The notes beneath the pieces are model-generated. The model was not told the origin of the DNA. It saw only the letters and a list, made by a program, of their open reading frames with translations, and did not search any database. From contig NZ_JAFAGT010000092.1 in assembly GCF_019237615.1 (NCBI RefSeq), positions 1 to 64,000 on the forward strand: 64,000 bases of DNA. The letters run 5' to 3'. Source of the DNA: Roseateles sp. (GTDB taxonomy: Bacteria; Pseudomonadota; Gammaproteobacteria; Burkholderiales; Burkholderiaceae_C). This document shows, one piece after another, positions 43,434 through 52,900 of the stretch. The first letter of the stretch is position 1. Each line of letters starts with the position of its first letter. The position numbers and the translations under genes were made by a program.

Positions 43434-44072
43434 ATGTCCTACATCCTCGATGCCCTGCGCCGGGCCGAAGCCGACCGCGAACGCGAGCGCGGCCAGGTGC
43501 CGGGCCTGCACACACCGCCGTCCGGCCGCGAGGCCGCGTCGGACGCTGGCCCGCGCCGCTGGTGGCCATGGGCCGGCGGCGGCCTGCTGCTGCTCGCCGG
43601 CATTGCCGCCGGCAGCTGGTGGGCGGGCGGTGGTCCCGACGCGGCCAAGCCGCTGCCGCCGCAGACGCAGCCCGCGCCAGCGGCCACCGCGGTACTGCCC
43701 AGCGCACCACCCGCGCAGCAGGCCGTCGCCCTGCCGCCCCCGCAGCAGCCCGCGGCGTCGGGCTCGCCCTATCTGCCGCCCGCGCCACCGCCCGCCGCAC
43801 CGGCGCCGCAATCCGCCGGCGCCGCCGTACCGGCGCCCGAAGCCCGCATTCCGCGACTGGCCGATTTGCCCGAGAGCCTGCGCCGCGAGCTGCCAAAGCT
43901 GGCGATCAGCGGCTCGGTCTACTCGGAAGACCCGGCCAGCCGCTTCGTGATCGTCAACGGCGAGGTGCTGCGCGAAGGCGCCAAGGTGGGTTCCGACCTG
44001 GTGCTGGAGCAGATCCGCACGCACGAGCTGGTGCTGCGCTTCAAGGGCCAGCGCTACCGGCAGCCGGTCTAG
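43434..44072 (+). CDS. gspB: GspB-like type II secretion accessory protein
   Basis: A 212-residue GspB-like protein: MSYILDALRRAEADRERERGQVPGLHT is the family start, followed by one membrane helix (WWPWAGGGLLLLAGIAAGSWW), a long Pro/Ala linker and a C-terminal domain ISGSVYSEDPASRFVIVNGEVLREGAKV...LEQIRTHELVLRFKG. It pairs with GspA at the inner membrane. No other gsp genes are in the window. Confidence 0.85.
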   Translation: MSYILDALRRAEADRERERGQVPGLHTPPSGREAASDAGPRRWWPWAGGGLLLLAGIAAGSWWAGGGPDAAKPLPPQTQPAPAATAVLPSAPPAQQAVALPPPQQPAASGSPYLPPAPPPAAPAPQSAGAAVPAPEARIPRLADLPESLRRELPKLAISGSVYSEDPASRFVIVNGEVLREGAKVGSDLVLEQIRTHELVLRFKGQRYRQPV

Positions 44073-44099
44073 GGGCGGCGGTCGTCGCGCAAACCGGCC

Positions 44100-44705
44100 T
44101 CAGGCCCGGAGCTGCCCGGAAAGCCGTGCATCCAGCTTGTGCCAGAGCCGTGCGAAGCGGTGCTCGGGCAGGCGGCCGAACTCGTCCCGGGGCATCCAGC
44201 GGACATCGTCGACCTCGGACCACTGCGGCCTGACCTGCACCGGGGCGCTCAGGCGATACAGGTAGATGAAGTCATGGTGAACATGCTCACCTTCATGCTT
44301 GCGGGGGTTGCGCGGGATGGGGTGGGTGTCTATGTCGAGCGGCGCCTCGCAGCCCGGTGCGCAGGGCCAGGGCGACAGGTCGACCACACCGGTTTCCTCC
44401 GCCACCTCGCGGGCGGCCGAAACGGCAAGTGCTTGCAGGCCCTCATGGTGGCCGCCGGGCTGCAGCCAGCGAGCCAGGCCCTTGTGGTGGATCATCAAGA
44501 TGGCATCGGCCCTATCGTCGTAGACCAGTGCGCTGGTGGTGATATGTCCACGCATGTTGCCGCGATCAAAGATGTTGTCGGCGTCATCCGCCAGCTGGTC
44601 GACGAGGCCCTGCAAGCCTGAGGCTTCGGCTGTGTAGATCCGGAGATAGTTGCCCAGCTGATGGCGTGCCTCGGCGATCGGGTCGGCGTGGGGCGCTGCA
44701 TTCAT
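44100..44705 (-). CDS. Nudix hydrolase
   Basis: A 201-residue Nudix protein. The box reads GGHHEGLQALAVSAAREVAEETG: the R-E-V-x-EE-x-G part with the metal-binding Glu residues is intact, but the first Glu of G-x5-E is Gln here. Substrate unknown; the extended N-terminus (about 50 helical residues) is common in ADP-ribose or lipid-diphosphate Nudix enzymes. It stands between gspB and xylB, convergent with gspB. Confidence 0.8.
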   Translation of the reverse strand: MNAAPHADPIAEARHQLGNYLRIYTAEASGLQGLVDQLADDADNIFDRGNMRGHITTSALVYDDRADAILMIHHKGLARWLQPGGHHEGLQALAVSAAREVAEETGVVDLSPWPCAPGCEAPLDIDTHPIPRNPRKHEGEHVHHDFIYLYRLSAPVQVRPQWSEVDDVRWMPRDEFGRLPEHRFARLWHKLDARLSGQLRA

Positions 44706-44732
44706 GAGGCGATTATGGGCAGCGCAGCCGGC

Positions 44733-46196
44733 CTAGCCGAACTCGGCGCGCAAGGCGCCGTAGAGCCTCTGGAAGCGCTCGTGGCGCGGACGCAGTTCGG
44801 CGGCCAGCGCGGCGTCGGGTTCGGCCACGCTGGCGATGTCGGGCGTGCGGCAGACCACGTCGACGTGGCCGCCGCAGGCCAGCCAGGCCAGGCGGGCCGC
44901 GCCCAGCGCGCCGCCGGCCTCGGCACCCACACCGTTGACGAGGCGCGTGTCCAGCAGCGAGGCGAGCAGCCCGGCCCACCATGTGCTGCGCGCGCCGCCG
45001 CCGACCAGCCACAGCGACTCGGCCGCGCCGCCGCCGGCCCGCAAGGCCCGCCAGCCGTCCAGCAGGCCGAAGCCCACGCCTTCCAGCACCGCATAGCCCA
45101 GGGCCGCGGCGCCGTGCTCATGCGTGAGGCCGAAGAACACGCCCTGCGCGTTGGCGTTGTTGTGCGGCGTGCGCTCGCCGCTCAGGTAGGGGAGGAAGAG
45201 GGGCGCCCGTTCGCGCTGGGCCGGCGTCAGCGCCTCGACCCTGGCGATCAGCTGCGCCTCGCCGGGCTCGCCCAGCAGCTGCGTGACCCAGCGCAGCGCG
45301 CTGGCGGCGCTGAGCATGACGCTCATCTGGTGCCAGGCGTTCGGCAGCGCGTGGCAGAAGGCATGCACGGCGCGCGCCGGGTTGGGGCTGAAGCGTTCGT
45401 TGCACAGGAAGATGACGCCCGAGGTGCCGAGGGACAGGAAGCCCTGGCCCGGCTGCACGACGCCCATGCCGACGGCGCTGGCGGCGTTGTCGCTGCCGCC
45501 GCCCGCGATGGGGATGCCGACAGGCAGGCCCCAGCGCGTGGCCAGATCGGGCTTGAGCCCGGCGCTGGCGTCGCTGCCCTCGACGAGGCGCGGCATATGG
45601 CTTTCGCTGAGCCCGGTCAGCGCCAGCGCCTCGGGCGACCAGCGGCGCCGGGCCACGTCCAGCCACAGCGTGCCGGCGGCGTCGCTCATCTCGCTGACGA
45701 ACTCGCCGCTGAGCTGCAGGCGCAGCCAGTCCTTGGGCAGCAACACCTTGGCGACGCGGGCGAACAGCTCGGGCTCATGCTGGCGCATCCACGCCAGCTT
45801 GGGGGCCGTGAAGCCCGGCATCGCCAGGTTGCCGGTGATGGCCGGCAGCTCGGGGCAGGCGGCCATCATCTCGGCGCATTGCGCGGAGCTGCGACCATCG
45901 TTCCACAGGATGGCCGGCCGCAACACGCGGCCGGCCGCGTCCAGCGTGACGGCGCCATGCATCTGCCCCGAGAGCCCGATACCGCGTACCTGCGCCAGCG
46001 CCGCGCCATGGGCCTGCCTGAGGCTGGCCATGCCTTCGTCGAGCGCGGCCCACCAGGCGGCCGGGTCCTGCTCGCTCCAAAGCGGCCGGGGCCGCTGCAC
46101 GGTAAGCGCGACGCCGGTGGTCGCGATGATGTGGTGCCGCTCGTCGAGCAGCAGCAGCTTCAGCTCGGAGGTGCCGAGGTCGATGCCTAGAAACAT
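44733..46196 (-). CDS. xylB: Xylulokinase
   Basis: A 487-residue FGGY kinase making xylulose 5-phosphate. MFLGIDLGTSELKLLLLD is the first phosphate loop, LSGQMHGAV the family substrate motif, ILWNDGR, AGGGSDNAASAVGMG and SLGTSGVIF the second loop, and VGGGARSTWWAGLLA the ATP site. It follows xylA after 140 bases that hold two hairpins, and belongs to the same minus-strand operon. Confidence 0.93.
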   Translation of the reverse strand: MFLGIDLGTSELKLLLLDERHHIIATTGVALTVQRPRPLWSEQDPAAWWAALDEGMASLRQAHGAALAQVRGIGLSGQMHGAVTLDAAGRVLRPAILWNDGRSSAQCAEMMAACPELPAITGNLAMPGFTAPKLAWMRQHEPELFARVAKVLLPKDWLRLQLSGEFVSEMSDAAGTLWLDVARRRWSPEALALTGLSESHMPRLVEGSDASAGLKPDLATRWGLPVGIPIAGGGSDNAASAVGMGVVQPGQGFLSLGTSGVIFLCNERFSPNPARAVHAFCHALPNAWHQMSVMLSAASALRWVTQLLGEPGEAQLIARVEALTPAQRERAPLFLPYLSGERTPHNNANAQGVFFGLTHEHGAAALGYAVLEGVGFGLLDGWRALRAGGGAAESLWLVGGGARSTWWAGLLASLLDTRLVNGVGAEAGGALGAARLAWLACGGHVDVVCRTPDIASVAEPDAALAAELRPRHERFQRLYGALRAEFG

Positions 46197-46273
46197 GGTG
46201 TGGTTGGTTGTCAGCGGTGCGTTGCCTTCGGGCCGGGCGCGGGGCCGATTTCAGGGCGGCCCGGGCTGGCGAT

Positions 46274-46327
46274 GTGCCTGCCGGTCGATCCGGCAAGCAC
46301 GTCGCCGTCCCCTCGTTGGACGAGGGG
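46274..46327 (-). promoter_or_regulatory. Tandem hairpins between xylA and xylB
   Basis: Two RNA hairpins lie in the intergenic transcript. GTGC-TGCCGG pairs with CCGGCA-GCAC (46274-46300), and CCCCTCG pairs with CGAGGGG (46309-46327). No T-run follows. They may protect the xylA 3-prime end or attenuate xylB. Confidence 0.5.
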
Positions 46328-46336
46328 CACGCGTCC

Positions 46337-47653
46337 TTAGACGAAGTTGTTGACGATGTTCTCCAGGCGCTCCTGGCGGCCGGAACGCGGTGCGGGCGAA
46401 ATGCCCTGGGCGTGCACGAGGGCCGCGAGCTCATCGAGGCTGGCGCCGCCGTGGATCTTCCGGCCCAGCTCGCCGTTCCAGCCGGCATAGCGCTCGCTGA
46501 CCGTCTTCTCCAGCTGACCGCTCTCGTGCAGCGCGGCGGCGGCCAGGAAGGCGCGGGCCATGGTGTCCATGCCGCCGATATGGCCCTCGAGCTGGTCGAT
46601 GGGGTCGATGGACTGGCGGCGCACCTTGGCGTCGAAGTTGGTGCCGCCGGTGGTGTAGCCGCCGTGGCGGATCATCTCCAGCATGGCCGGCACCAGAGCC
46701 GCGTGGTTGTTGGGGAACTGGTCGGTGTCCCAGCCCAGCTGCTCGTCGCCGCGGTTGGCGTCGAGAGACCCGAAGATGCCCAGCGCGCAGGCGGTGGCCA
46801 CCTCATGCTCGAAGCTGTGGCCGGCCAGCGTCGCGTGGTTGACCTCGATGTTGACCTTGACCTCCTTCTCCAGGCCATAGGTCTTCAGGAAACCGTAGAC
46901 CGTGGCGCTGTCGTAGTCGTACTGGTGCTTGGTGGGCTCCTGCGGCTTGGGCTCGATGAGGATGCTGCCCTGGAAGCCGATCTTGTGCTTGTGCTCGACG
47001 ACGGACGCGAGGAAGCGGCCGTACTGGGCCAGTTCGCGCTTGAGGTCGGTGTTCAGCAAAGTCTCGTAGCCCTCGCGGCCGCCCCACAGCACGTAGTTGG
47101 CGCCGCCCAGGCGTTGGGTCCACTCCAGCACATGCTTGACCTGCGCGGCGGCGTAGGCATAGACCTCGGGGTCGGGGTTGGTGGCGGCGCCGCTCATGAA
47201 GCGGCCGTTGGAGAACAGGTTGGCCGTGCCCCACAGCAGGCCCACCTTGCCGTCCTGCATCTTCTTCGCCGCGGCTTCGAGCAGGCCGTCGAGGATGCGG
47301 TTGGACTCGGCGAGCGTGGCGCCTTCGGGGGCCACGTCGCGGTCATGGAAGCACCAGTAGGGCAGGCCCAGCTTGCCGAAGAAGTCGAAGGCGGCGTCCA
47401 GCTTCAGGTGGGCGGCCTTGATGGGGTCGGCCTCGTTGAACCAGGGGCGCTGGAACACGGTGTTGCCGAGGCCGAAGACGTCCTCGCCCTTCCAGCAGAA
47501 GTTGTGCCAGTAGCAGACGGCCGGGCGCAGGTGCTCGGCCAGCGTCTTGCCGAGGACCACGCGCTTCGCGTCGTACCAGCGGTAGGCCAGCGGGTTGGTG
47601 GAGGAGGGGCCTTCGTACTGGACGACGGGGAGATCGGAATAGACGGTGCTCAT
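46337..47653 (-). CDS. xylA: Xylose isomerase
   Basis: A 438-residue class II xylose isomerase converting xylose to xylulose. [24 protein letters not shown] with the catalytic His and Asp, [35 protein letters not shown] with metal ligands, and [17 protein letters not shown] are all intact. It comes 38 bases after the GPH transporter gene and precedes xylB, with hairpins between. Confidence 0.95.
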   Translation of the reverse strand: MSTVYSDLPVVQYEGPSSTNPLAYRWYDAKRVVLGKTLAEHLRPAVCYWHNFCWKGEDVFGLGNTVFQRPWFNEADPIKAAHLKLDAAFDFFGKLGLPYWCFHDRDVAPEGATLAESNRILDGLLEAAAKKMQDGKVGLLWGTANLFSNGRFMSGAATNPDPEVYAYAAAQVKHVLEWTQRLGGANYVLWGGREGYETLLNTDLKRELAQYGRFLASVVEHKHKIGFQGSILIEPKPQEPTKHQYDYDSATVYGFLKTYGLEKEVKVNIEVNHATLAGHSFEHEVATACALGIFGSLDANRGDEQLGWDTDQFPNNHAALVPAMLEMIRHGGYTTGGTNFDAKVRRQSIDPIDQLEGHIGGMDTMARAFLAAAALHESGQLEKTVSERYAGWNGELGRKIHGGASLDELAALVHAQGISPAPRSGRQERLENIVNNFV

Positions 47654-47691
47654 GGCGGGAGTCCTTACTGCGGGATCAGGGTGGGTGGGAA

Positions 47692-49248
47692 TCAGGCGGT
47701 GGCCGGCACGGCGTTGGCCGCACCGGCGTCGTCATCGGAGCCGGCGCCGGCCTGGCGGCGGCGCTGGGCGAGTTCGTCGGCCATGCGCAGCGTGGTCTGC
47801 TTGTCCAGCTTGTTGGCCAGCAGGCACAGCGTGCAGGCGGCGAACAGGCCGCCGACGACGAAGCTGGACGCGACGCGGTAGCCGGCGATGGCGTCGGGCG
47901 CGGCGGGCTGCTGGGTGTCGTAGCCGAAGAAGCCGGCCAGCAGCCACAGGAAGCTGGCCGAACCCAGGGCCAGGCCGGCCTTCAGCGAGAAGCCGATGGT
48001 CGCGAACACCATGCCGGTGAAGCGCCGGCCGGTCTGCCATTCGGAGTAGTCGGCGGCGTCGGCATACATGGACCACATGACGGCCACGGTGGGTGCGTAG
48101 ACGACGGCGCTGAGCATGTGCAGGCCCAGCATGGCCCAGACGGCGTCGGACGGCAGCAGGTACATCGCGCAGGCCGTCAGCGTGCACAGGCCGAAGCAGA
48201 CGACGCCAATGGCGCGGCGGCCATAGCGCGCCGACAGGCCCATGGACAGCATGATGACGACGATGGTGGTCGCCGTGCCGGCCATGTTGATGATGCTGTT
48301 GAAGACGTCGGCGACGTTGGAGCTGGCGAGCTGCTCGCGCGTGCCGTGCACGATGTAGCCCAGCGCATCGGCCAGGCTGCCGGTGCCGGCCGCGTCGGGC
48401 GTCGTCAGGCCAAGGGTTGCGACGACGTCGAACATCGCGGCCTTGTCGGCGTAGTGGTGGTAGTAGTTGTAGTGGGCGCCGCCGCGCAGGGCCAGCATGC
48501 CGAACTGGAAGACGGTATAGGCCACCAGCGCGATCCAGGGGCCGTTCTTCAGCAGGTCGGCGAAGTCCTGGCGGGGCGAACTTCTGGTCTCGACGATGGG
48601 CTTGATGCGTTCCTTGGTCGTGAAGAAGGTGACGAGGAAGAGCACCAGGCAGGCTGCGGCCCAGATCGTCATCGTGACCTGCCAGCCATGGGCGCGGTCC
48701 GCGCCCTGCGCGAACTTGGCCACCAGCGGCAGCGTGAGGCCGCCCACCGCGAACTGCGCGACGTTGACCGACACGAAGCGGTAGGAGTTGAGCTTGGTGC
48801 GCTCGTTGAGGTCGCCGGTCATGACGCCGCTCATGGCCGAGTAGGGCATGTTGTTCATGCTGTACAGCGTCATCAGGAGCGTGTTGGTGATGCCGGCATA
48901 GGCCACCACCATGCCGGTGCTCCAGCCCCAGGCCGGGTCGGGTGCGGTGTAGGCCAGCACCATGACGACGGCCCAGGGCACCGAGGTCCACAGCACCCAG
49001 GGGCGGAACTTGCCCCAGCGCGTGCTGGTGCGGTCGGCCAGAACACCCATGACGGGGTCGAAGACGGCGTCCCACAGCCGCGGCCACAGCAGGATGGCCG
49101 CGGCCGTGTTGGCGGACAGGCCGAACACGTCCGTGTAGAAGTTCAGCTGGAACAGGATCATGGACATGAAGACCAGGTTGGCCGCGGCGTCGCCGCAGCT
49201 GTAACCGGCCTTCTCCATGAAGGACAGGGGCTGGTGGATGGTGGCCAT
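47692..49248 (-). CDS. GPH-family sugar symporter (xyloside transporter)
   Basis: A 518-residue membrane protein with about twelve helices, of the glycoside-pentoside-hexuronide cation symporter family: [53 protein letters not shown] is the signature of loop 2-3, and [21 protein letters not shown] is the conserved late motif. By context it imports xylo-oligosaccharides or xylose. The C-terminal tail is a short Ala/Asp-rich extension. It lies 36 bases after the second GH43 gene. Confidence 0.88.
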   Translation of the reverse strand: MATIHQPLSFMEKAGYSCGDAAANLVFMSMILFQLNFYTDVFGLSANTAAAILLWPRLWDAVFDPVMGVLADRTSTRWGKFRPWVLWTSVPWAVVMVLAYTAPDPAWGWSTGMVVAYAGITNTLLMTLYSMNNMPYSAMSGVMTGDLNERTKLNSYRFVSVNVAQFAVGGLTLPLVAKFAQGADRAHGWQVTMTIWAAACLVLFLVTFFTTKERIKPIVETRSSPRQDFADLLKNGPWIALVAYTVFQFGMLALRGGAHYNYYHHYADKAAMFDVVATLGLTTPDAAGTGSLADALGYIVHGTREQLASSNVADVFNSIINMAGTATTIVVIMLSMGLSARYGRRAIGVVCFGLCTLTACAMYLLPSDAVWAMLGLHMLSAVVYAPTVAVMWSMYADAADYSEWQTGRRFTGMVFATIGFSLKAGLALGSASFLWLLAGFFGYDTQQPAAPDAIAGYRVASSFVVGGLFAACTLCLLANKLDKQTTLRMADELAQRRRQAGAGSDDDAGAANAVPATA

Positions 49249-49284
49249 GGGTTTGTCTCGTCTGTTGTTATGGATGAGTCAGGC

Positions 49285-50919
49285 TCAGGGCCTGGCTTCA
49301 TAGCTGAAGTGATCGAAGTCCGCGGCCAGGCGCTGGCCCGACAGGTCCTGGCAGGCCAGGCCGATGAAGTTGCCGGTGAAGCCGAAGCTGCGCGCGAAGC
49401 CGTCGACGAAGCGGGTCGCGAACTCGTCGCTGAGCATGGCCGCATCCAGCGCCGGACCGATGGCCGTCCAGGGCTTGCCGGCCTGCGCATAGTGGAACTG
49501 GTAGCGGTCGTGGCTGAACTCGACGGCCAGGTCCACGGCGCCGGCCGCCAGTTCGACGGCCTGGGCCGGTTCGCTCAGGGCCGCATCGCGGTTGACGGTC
49601 AGGCGCAGCACGCGCTTGCCCGAGTCGACGTCGCGGCTGACGTGCAGATAGGCGTGGTTGCTGGTGTTGTAGTAGGCGACCAGGCCGGCCATCTGCTGGA
49701 ACAGCTCGGGCTCGAACTCCAGCCGCGTCTCGACGCGGCAGTTGAAATGCTGCTGGCGGCGCGCGACCAGGCTCTGCTCGAACAGGCTCATCAGCGACTC
49801 GCGGCCCTTCAGCCGCAGCCAGCCAGGGCGCTCGGTCAGCGAGAGCCAGCTCTCGGCCACGGCCACGCGCAGCGAGTTCAGGTGATGGTTGAGCGCCTTG
49901 CCGTCGAAGTCGTCGCGCACAGGCTCTGCCGGGAAGACATGCTCGGGCAGGCCCGGCTCGGCGACCTGCAGCCGTGGCGCATTGCCGCCGCCCTCGATCT
50001 CGGGCCAGTCGTCGTCGCGCCAGCTGATGCGCTGGATGGCGGTCTCGCGACCCAGCGGGCAGTGCAGCTTGTCGTAGACGCCGTTCTGCCGGCCGGCATG
50101 CGGGCCGCTCCATTCCAGGGGCCGGCCGCAGAGATGGGCCAGGTACCAGTCGCCGTTCTGCGTCTCGACGAGGCTGGCATGGCCCGAGCGCTGCAGGCCG
50201 TCGGTGGGCTGCCGCCAGGCCGTCAGCAGCGGGTTGCCGGGCAGGGTCTCGTAGGGGCCGTCGATGGCGCGCGAGCGAGCCAGCGTGACGGCATGCTCGT
50301 AGAAGGTGCCGCCCTCGGCCGTCAGCAGGTAGTACCAGCCGTTGCGGCGGTAGAGGTGGGGGCCTTCGACGACCTGCAGTTCGGTGCCGGCATAGATGTT
50401 CTTAACCGGGCCGACGAGATGCCTCGCCTCGGGGTCGTACTCCTGCAGCAGGATGCCGTTGAAGTTGTGCTTGCCGGGCTGGTGTATCCACTGCTGGTTC
50501 AGCAGCCAGTGGCGGCCGTCCGCGTCGTGGAACAGGCTGGGGTCGAAGCCCGAGCTGTTCAGATAGACGGGCTCGCTCCAGGGGCCGTCGATGCTGGGTG
50601 CGGTGACGAGGTAGTTGTGCGTGTCCTTGAAGGCGCCGGTGGTGGAGCGCACGTCGGTGTAGATCAGCCAGAACTGGCCGCCGGCATGGCTCAGGCAGGG
50701 CGCCCATACGCCGGCCGAGTCGGGGTGGCCGACGAGGTCCAGCTGGCTCTGGCGCGTGACGGCATAGCTGTGGTGGCGCCAGTGCTTCAGGTCGCGCGAG
50801 TGGTGGATGCGTACGCCGGGCCACCACTCGAAGGTGGAGGTGGCGATGTAGTAGTCGTCGCCGACGCGGCAGATCGAGGGGTCGGCGTGGAAGCCCGGCA
50901 GGATGGGGTTGGTGATCAT
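49285..50919 (-). CDS. GH43 beta-xylosidase/arabinofuranosidase (second copy)
   Basis: A 544-residue cytoplasmic GH43 enzyme, clearly related to the copy at 36116-37723 along its full length. Catalytic residues are Asp13 (GFHADPSICR), Asp126 (SSGFDPSLFHD) and Glu185 (VVEGPHLY). The C-terminal sandwich is the same type. The two copies differ in loops, for example HNFNGILLQEYDPEA here against GGILLQEWDAERG there, so they may split work between linkage types. It is in the operon with a GPH transporter, xylA and xylB. Confidence 0.9.
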   Translation of the reverse strand: MITNPILPGFHADPSICRVGDDYYIATSTFEWWPGVRIHHSRDLKHWRHHSYAVTRQSQLDLVGHPDSAGVWAPCLSHAGGQFWLIYTDVRSTTGAFKDTHNYLVTAPSIDGPWSEPVYLNSSGFDPSLFHDADGRHWLLNQQWIHQPGKHNFNGILLQEYDPEARHLVGPVKNIYAGTELQVVEGPHLYRRNGWYYLLTAEGGTFYEHAVTLARSRAIDGPYETLPGNPLLTAWRQPTDGLQRSGHASLVETQNGDWYLAHLCGRPLEWSGPHAGRQNGVYDKLHCPLGRETAIQRISWRDDDWPEIEGGGNAPRLQVAEPGLPEHVFPAEPVRDDFDGKALNHHLNSLRVAVAESWLSLTERPGWLRLKGRESLMSLFEQSLVARRQQHFNCRVETRLEFEPELFQQMAGLVAYYNTSNHAYLHVSRDVDSGKRVLRLTVNRDAALSEPAQAVELAAGAVDLAVEFSHDRYQFHYAQAGKPWTAIGPALDAAMLSDEFATRFVDGFARSFGFTGNFIGLACQDLSGQRLAADFDHFSYEARP

Positions 50920-50936
50920 GGATGGGGAGCAGGGAT

Positions 50937-51149
50937 TCAGGCGGCCGCGGCCGTGCGGCCGGCGGCGATCAGGGGGCGGGTGAGTCGGTCGGCGGCCGGC
51001 GCCTTCACGGGGGCGCCGACGGCGGGCCCGGTCAGCCGCAGCGCCTTGGCCGGCGCCGCGCGCGACTGCCCCGGACAGGCGCTTGGATGCCGCACGATGG
51101 CCATGCGGCCGAGGCCCTTGAGCGGGTGCTGGTCGGCGATGAACTGCAT
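50937..51149 (-). CDS. 70-residue hypothetical protein or gene remnant
   Basis: ATG at 51149 lies one base after the MFS stop and the frame ends 17 bases before the GH43 gene, so it is perfectly placed for translation. The sequence MQFIADQHPLKGLGRMAIVR then a Pro/Ala/Arg-rich tail has no recognised family. It could be a truncated gene left inside the operon. Composition does not prove coding. Confidence 0.3.
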   Translation of the reverse strand: MQFIADQHPLKGLGRMAIVRHPSACPGQSRAAPAKALRLTGPAVGAPVKAPAADRLTRPLIAAGRTAAAA

Positions 51150-51150
51150 G

Positions 51151-52671
51151 TCAGGCCGCCAGCAGCACGGCGCCGGCGCGCGGGCGGCCGGCGTGCAGCA
51201 GGGCCAGGCCGATCAGCACCAGGCCGGCGGCGGCGGTCAGCGCCTGGGCCGCGCCGGCGAACCTGGCCGCGGCGACGCAGGCCTCCCAGTGCGCGGCAAT
51301 CATCCAGGCCAGCAGCGCACCGACGCTCGCCAGCAGCCCGCCCGCCGTCAGCAGGCCGCGGTGGGCCTGGCGCATGTCGACGCCGGCGTCCAGGTCCACG
51401 GCCTCGAAGCGGCCGCGGAACCACAGCCAGAACAGGCCCAGGCTGGTCAGGTGCATCAGGCCGGCGAACACGAACACCCATTGCTGCGTGCCCGTCCATT
51501 GCACGGCCAGCGCCGCCAGCAGCGCGATGAACATGCCGCCTATGCCGCCGGCCGTCGCGCCCAGGCCGATGACGGCGCCGGAGACGCGGGTGGGGAAGAG
51601 GTCGGTCGCCGAGGTCAGCAGGTTGGCCGACCAGGCCTGGTGGCAGGCCGTGGCCAGCGTGATCAGGCCCACGCAGAGCGCGAAGCTGTCGCTGTAGTAG
51701 GCCAGGATGGCGCCCGGCATGCAGGCCGCGGCCAGGCCCATGGCCGTCATGCGGGCGCGGCCGACGGGCCAGCCGCGCTTGACCAGGGCGCTCGACAGCC
51801 AGCCGCCGGCGATGGAGCCGACGCTGGAGCCCAGGTAGATCAGCGCGACGAGGCCGGCGCTCTTCAGCGGGTTCTGGCCGCGCTCGCGCTCCAGGTAGGA
51901 CGGCAGCCAGAACAGGAAGAACCACCAGACGGGGTCGGTCAGCAGCTTGCCGATGAGGAAGGGCCAGATGGCCTTGAAGCGCAGCAGCGCCGTCCACGGC
52001 AGCTTGACGGCGACCTCCTGCACCGGCCGGCCGGCCCGGATATGGGCCAACTCCCCGGTCGACACCTTGGCATGCCGCTCCGGCGCATGGAAGCCGCGCT
52101 CCCAGAACACCAGCCAGACCAGGCCCGCGCCGCCGATGGCGATGAAGGCGAACTGCCAGCCGAAGGTGACGGCCAGCCACACGGTGATGGGCGACGCGAT
52201 GATGCCCAGCGCCGTGCCCGAGTTGAAGATGCCGGTGGCCAGCGCCCGCTCCTGCTGCGGGAACCACATGGCCACAGCCTTGATGGCGGCCGGGAAATGG
52301 GCCGCCTCGGCCATGCCCAGCAGGAAGCGCACGACGACCAGACCGATCACGGTGCCCACCAGGCCATGCGCCGCCGCCGCCGCCGACCACAGCAGCAGTG
52401 CCGCGGCCAGGCTGCGCTTGACGCCGAAGCGGTCGATGGCGATGCCGATCAGCGGCGGGAAGGCGGCGTAGGCGGCCGTGAAGGCGAAGGTGATCCAGCC
52501 GTAGTCGGCATCCGTCAGCGCGAGGCCGCCGGCGGCAAAAGGCTGCTGCAGGCTGGTTTTGAGCACAGACAGCGCATTGCGGTCGATGTAATTGATGGTC
52601 GTCGCGACAAACAGCAGCGCGCAGATGACCCAGCGCTGCCGGCCCGGCGTCGTGGCGGTGGCACCGGTCAT
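51151..52671 (-). CDS. MFS transporter, anion:cation symporter (hexuronate-type)
   Basis: A 506-residue MFS protein of the ACS family: RWVICALLFVATTINYIDRNALSVLKTSL is the conserved start, FLLGMAEAAHFPAAIKAVAMWFP and RALATGIFNSGTALG are signature loops, as in ExuT-type hexuronate carriers. By context it may import glucuronate or aldouronates released by GH67/GH115. The start at 52671 fits the family; a longer frame from 52737 adds an unlikely Pro/Arg-rich stretch. A C-terminal pair of extra helices is present. First gene of the operon leading to xylAB. Confidence 0.85.
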   Translation of the reverse strand: MTGATATTPGRQRWVICALLFVATTINYIDRNALSVLKTSLQQPFAAGGLALTDADYGWITFAFTAAYAAFPPLIGIAIDRFGVKRSLAAALLLWSAAAAAHGLVGTVIGLVVVRFLLGMAEAAHFPAAIKAVAMWFPQQERALATGIFNSGTALGIIASPITVWLAVTFGWQFAFIAIGGAGLVWLVFWERGFHAPERHAKVSTGELAHIRAGRPVQEVAVKLPWTALLRFKAIWPFLIGKLLTDPVWWFFLFWLPSYLERERGQNPLKSAGLVALIYLGSSVGSIAGGWLSSALVKRGWPVGRARMTAMGLAAACMPGAILAYYSDSFALCVGLITLATACHQAWSANLLTSATDLFPTRVSGAVIGLGATAGGIGGMFIALLAALAVQWTGTQQWVFVFAGLMHLTSLGLFWLWFRGRFEAVDLDAGVDMRQAHRGLLTAGGLLASVGALLAWMIAAHWEACVAAARFAGAAQALTAAAGLVLIGLALLHAGRPRAGAVLLAA

Positions 52672-52798
52672 CAGGCCACCCCGGGCACGCGGGCGAGGAG
52701 GGGGGAGGGCGGCGTGGCGTGATCGGGGGGGCAACATGGGTCTCCAGGGTGCGGCGCTCGGCGGCGCCTTCTTCTCGCGAGGCTTGCTATGGGTTTAA

Positions 52799-52812
52799 AT
52801 GTAGCGCTACCA
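52799..52812. promoter_or_regulatory. LacI-type operator O4
   Basis: ATGTAGCGCTACCA, followed by TTTTG, lies between the MFS operon and the GH67 gene. The GTAGCGCTAC core is a perfect palindrome and the best match to the locus consensus. Confidence 0.7.
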
Positions 52813-52900
52813 TTTTGCTTTGTGCAAGCGTGAAACCTCTAACATTCCAGCGCTTCCAGGGTTGCGATGCCTTGGCTTGGGCCCGACAACAGGAGACCGA

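Noticed and set aside
48118-52722. A 1534-codon plus-strand open frame
   Set aside because: It lies antisense to GH43, GPH and MFS genes with clear family motifs; it is a shadow frame.
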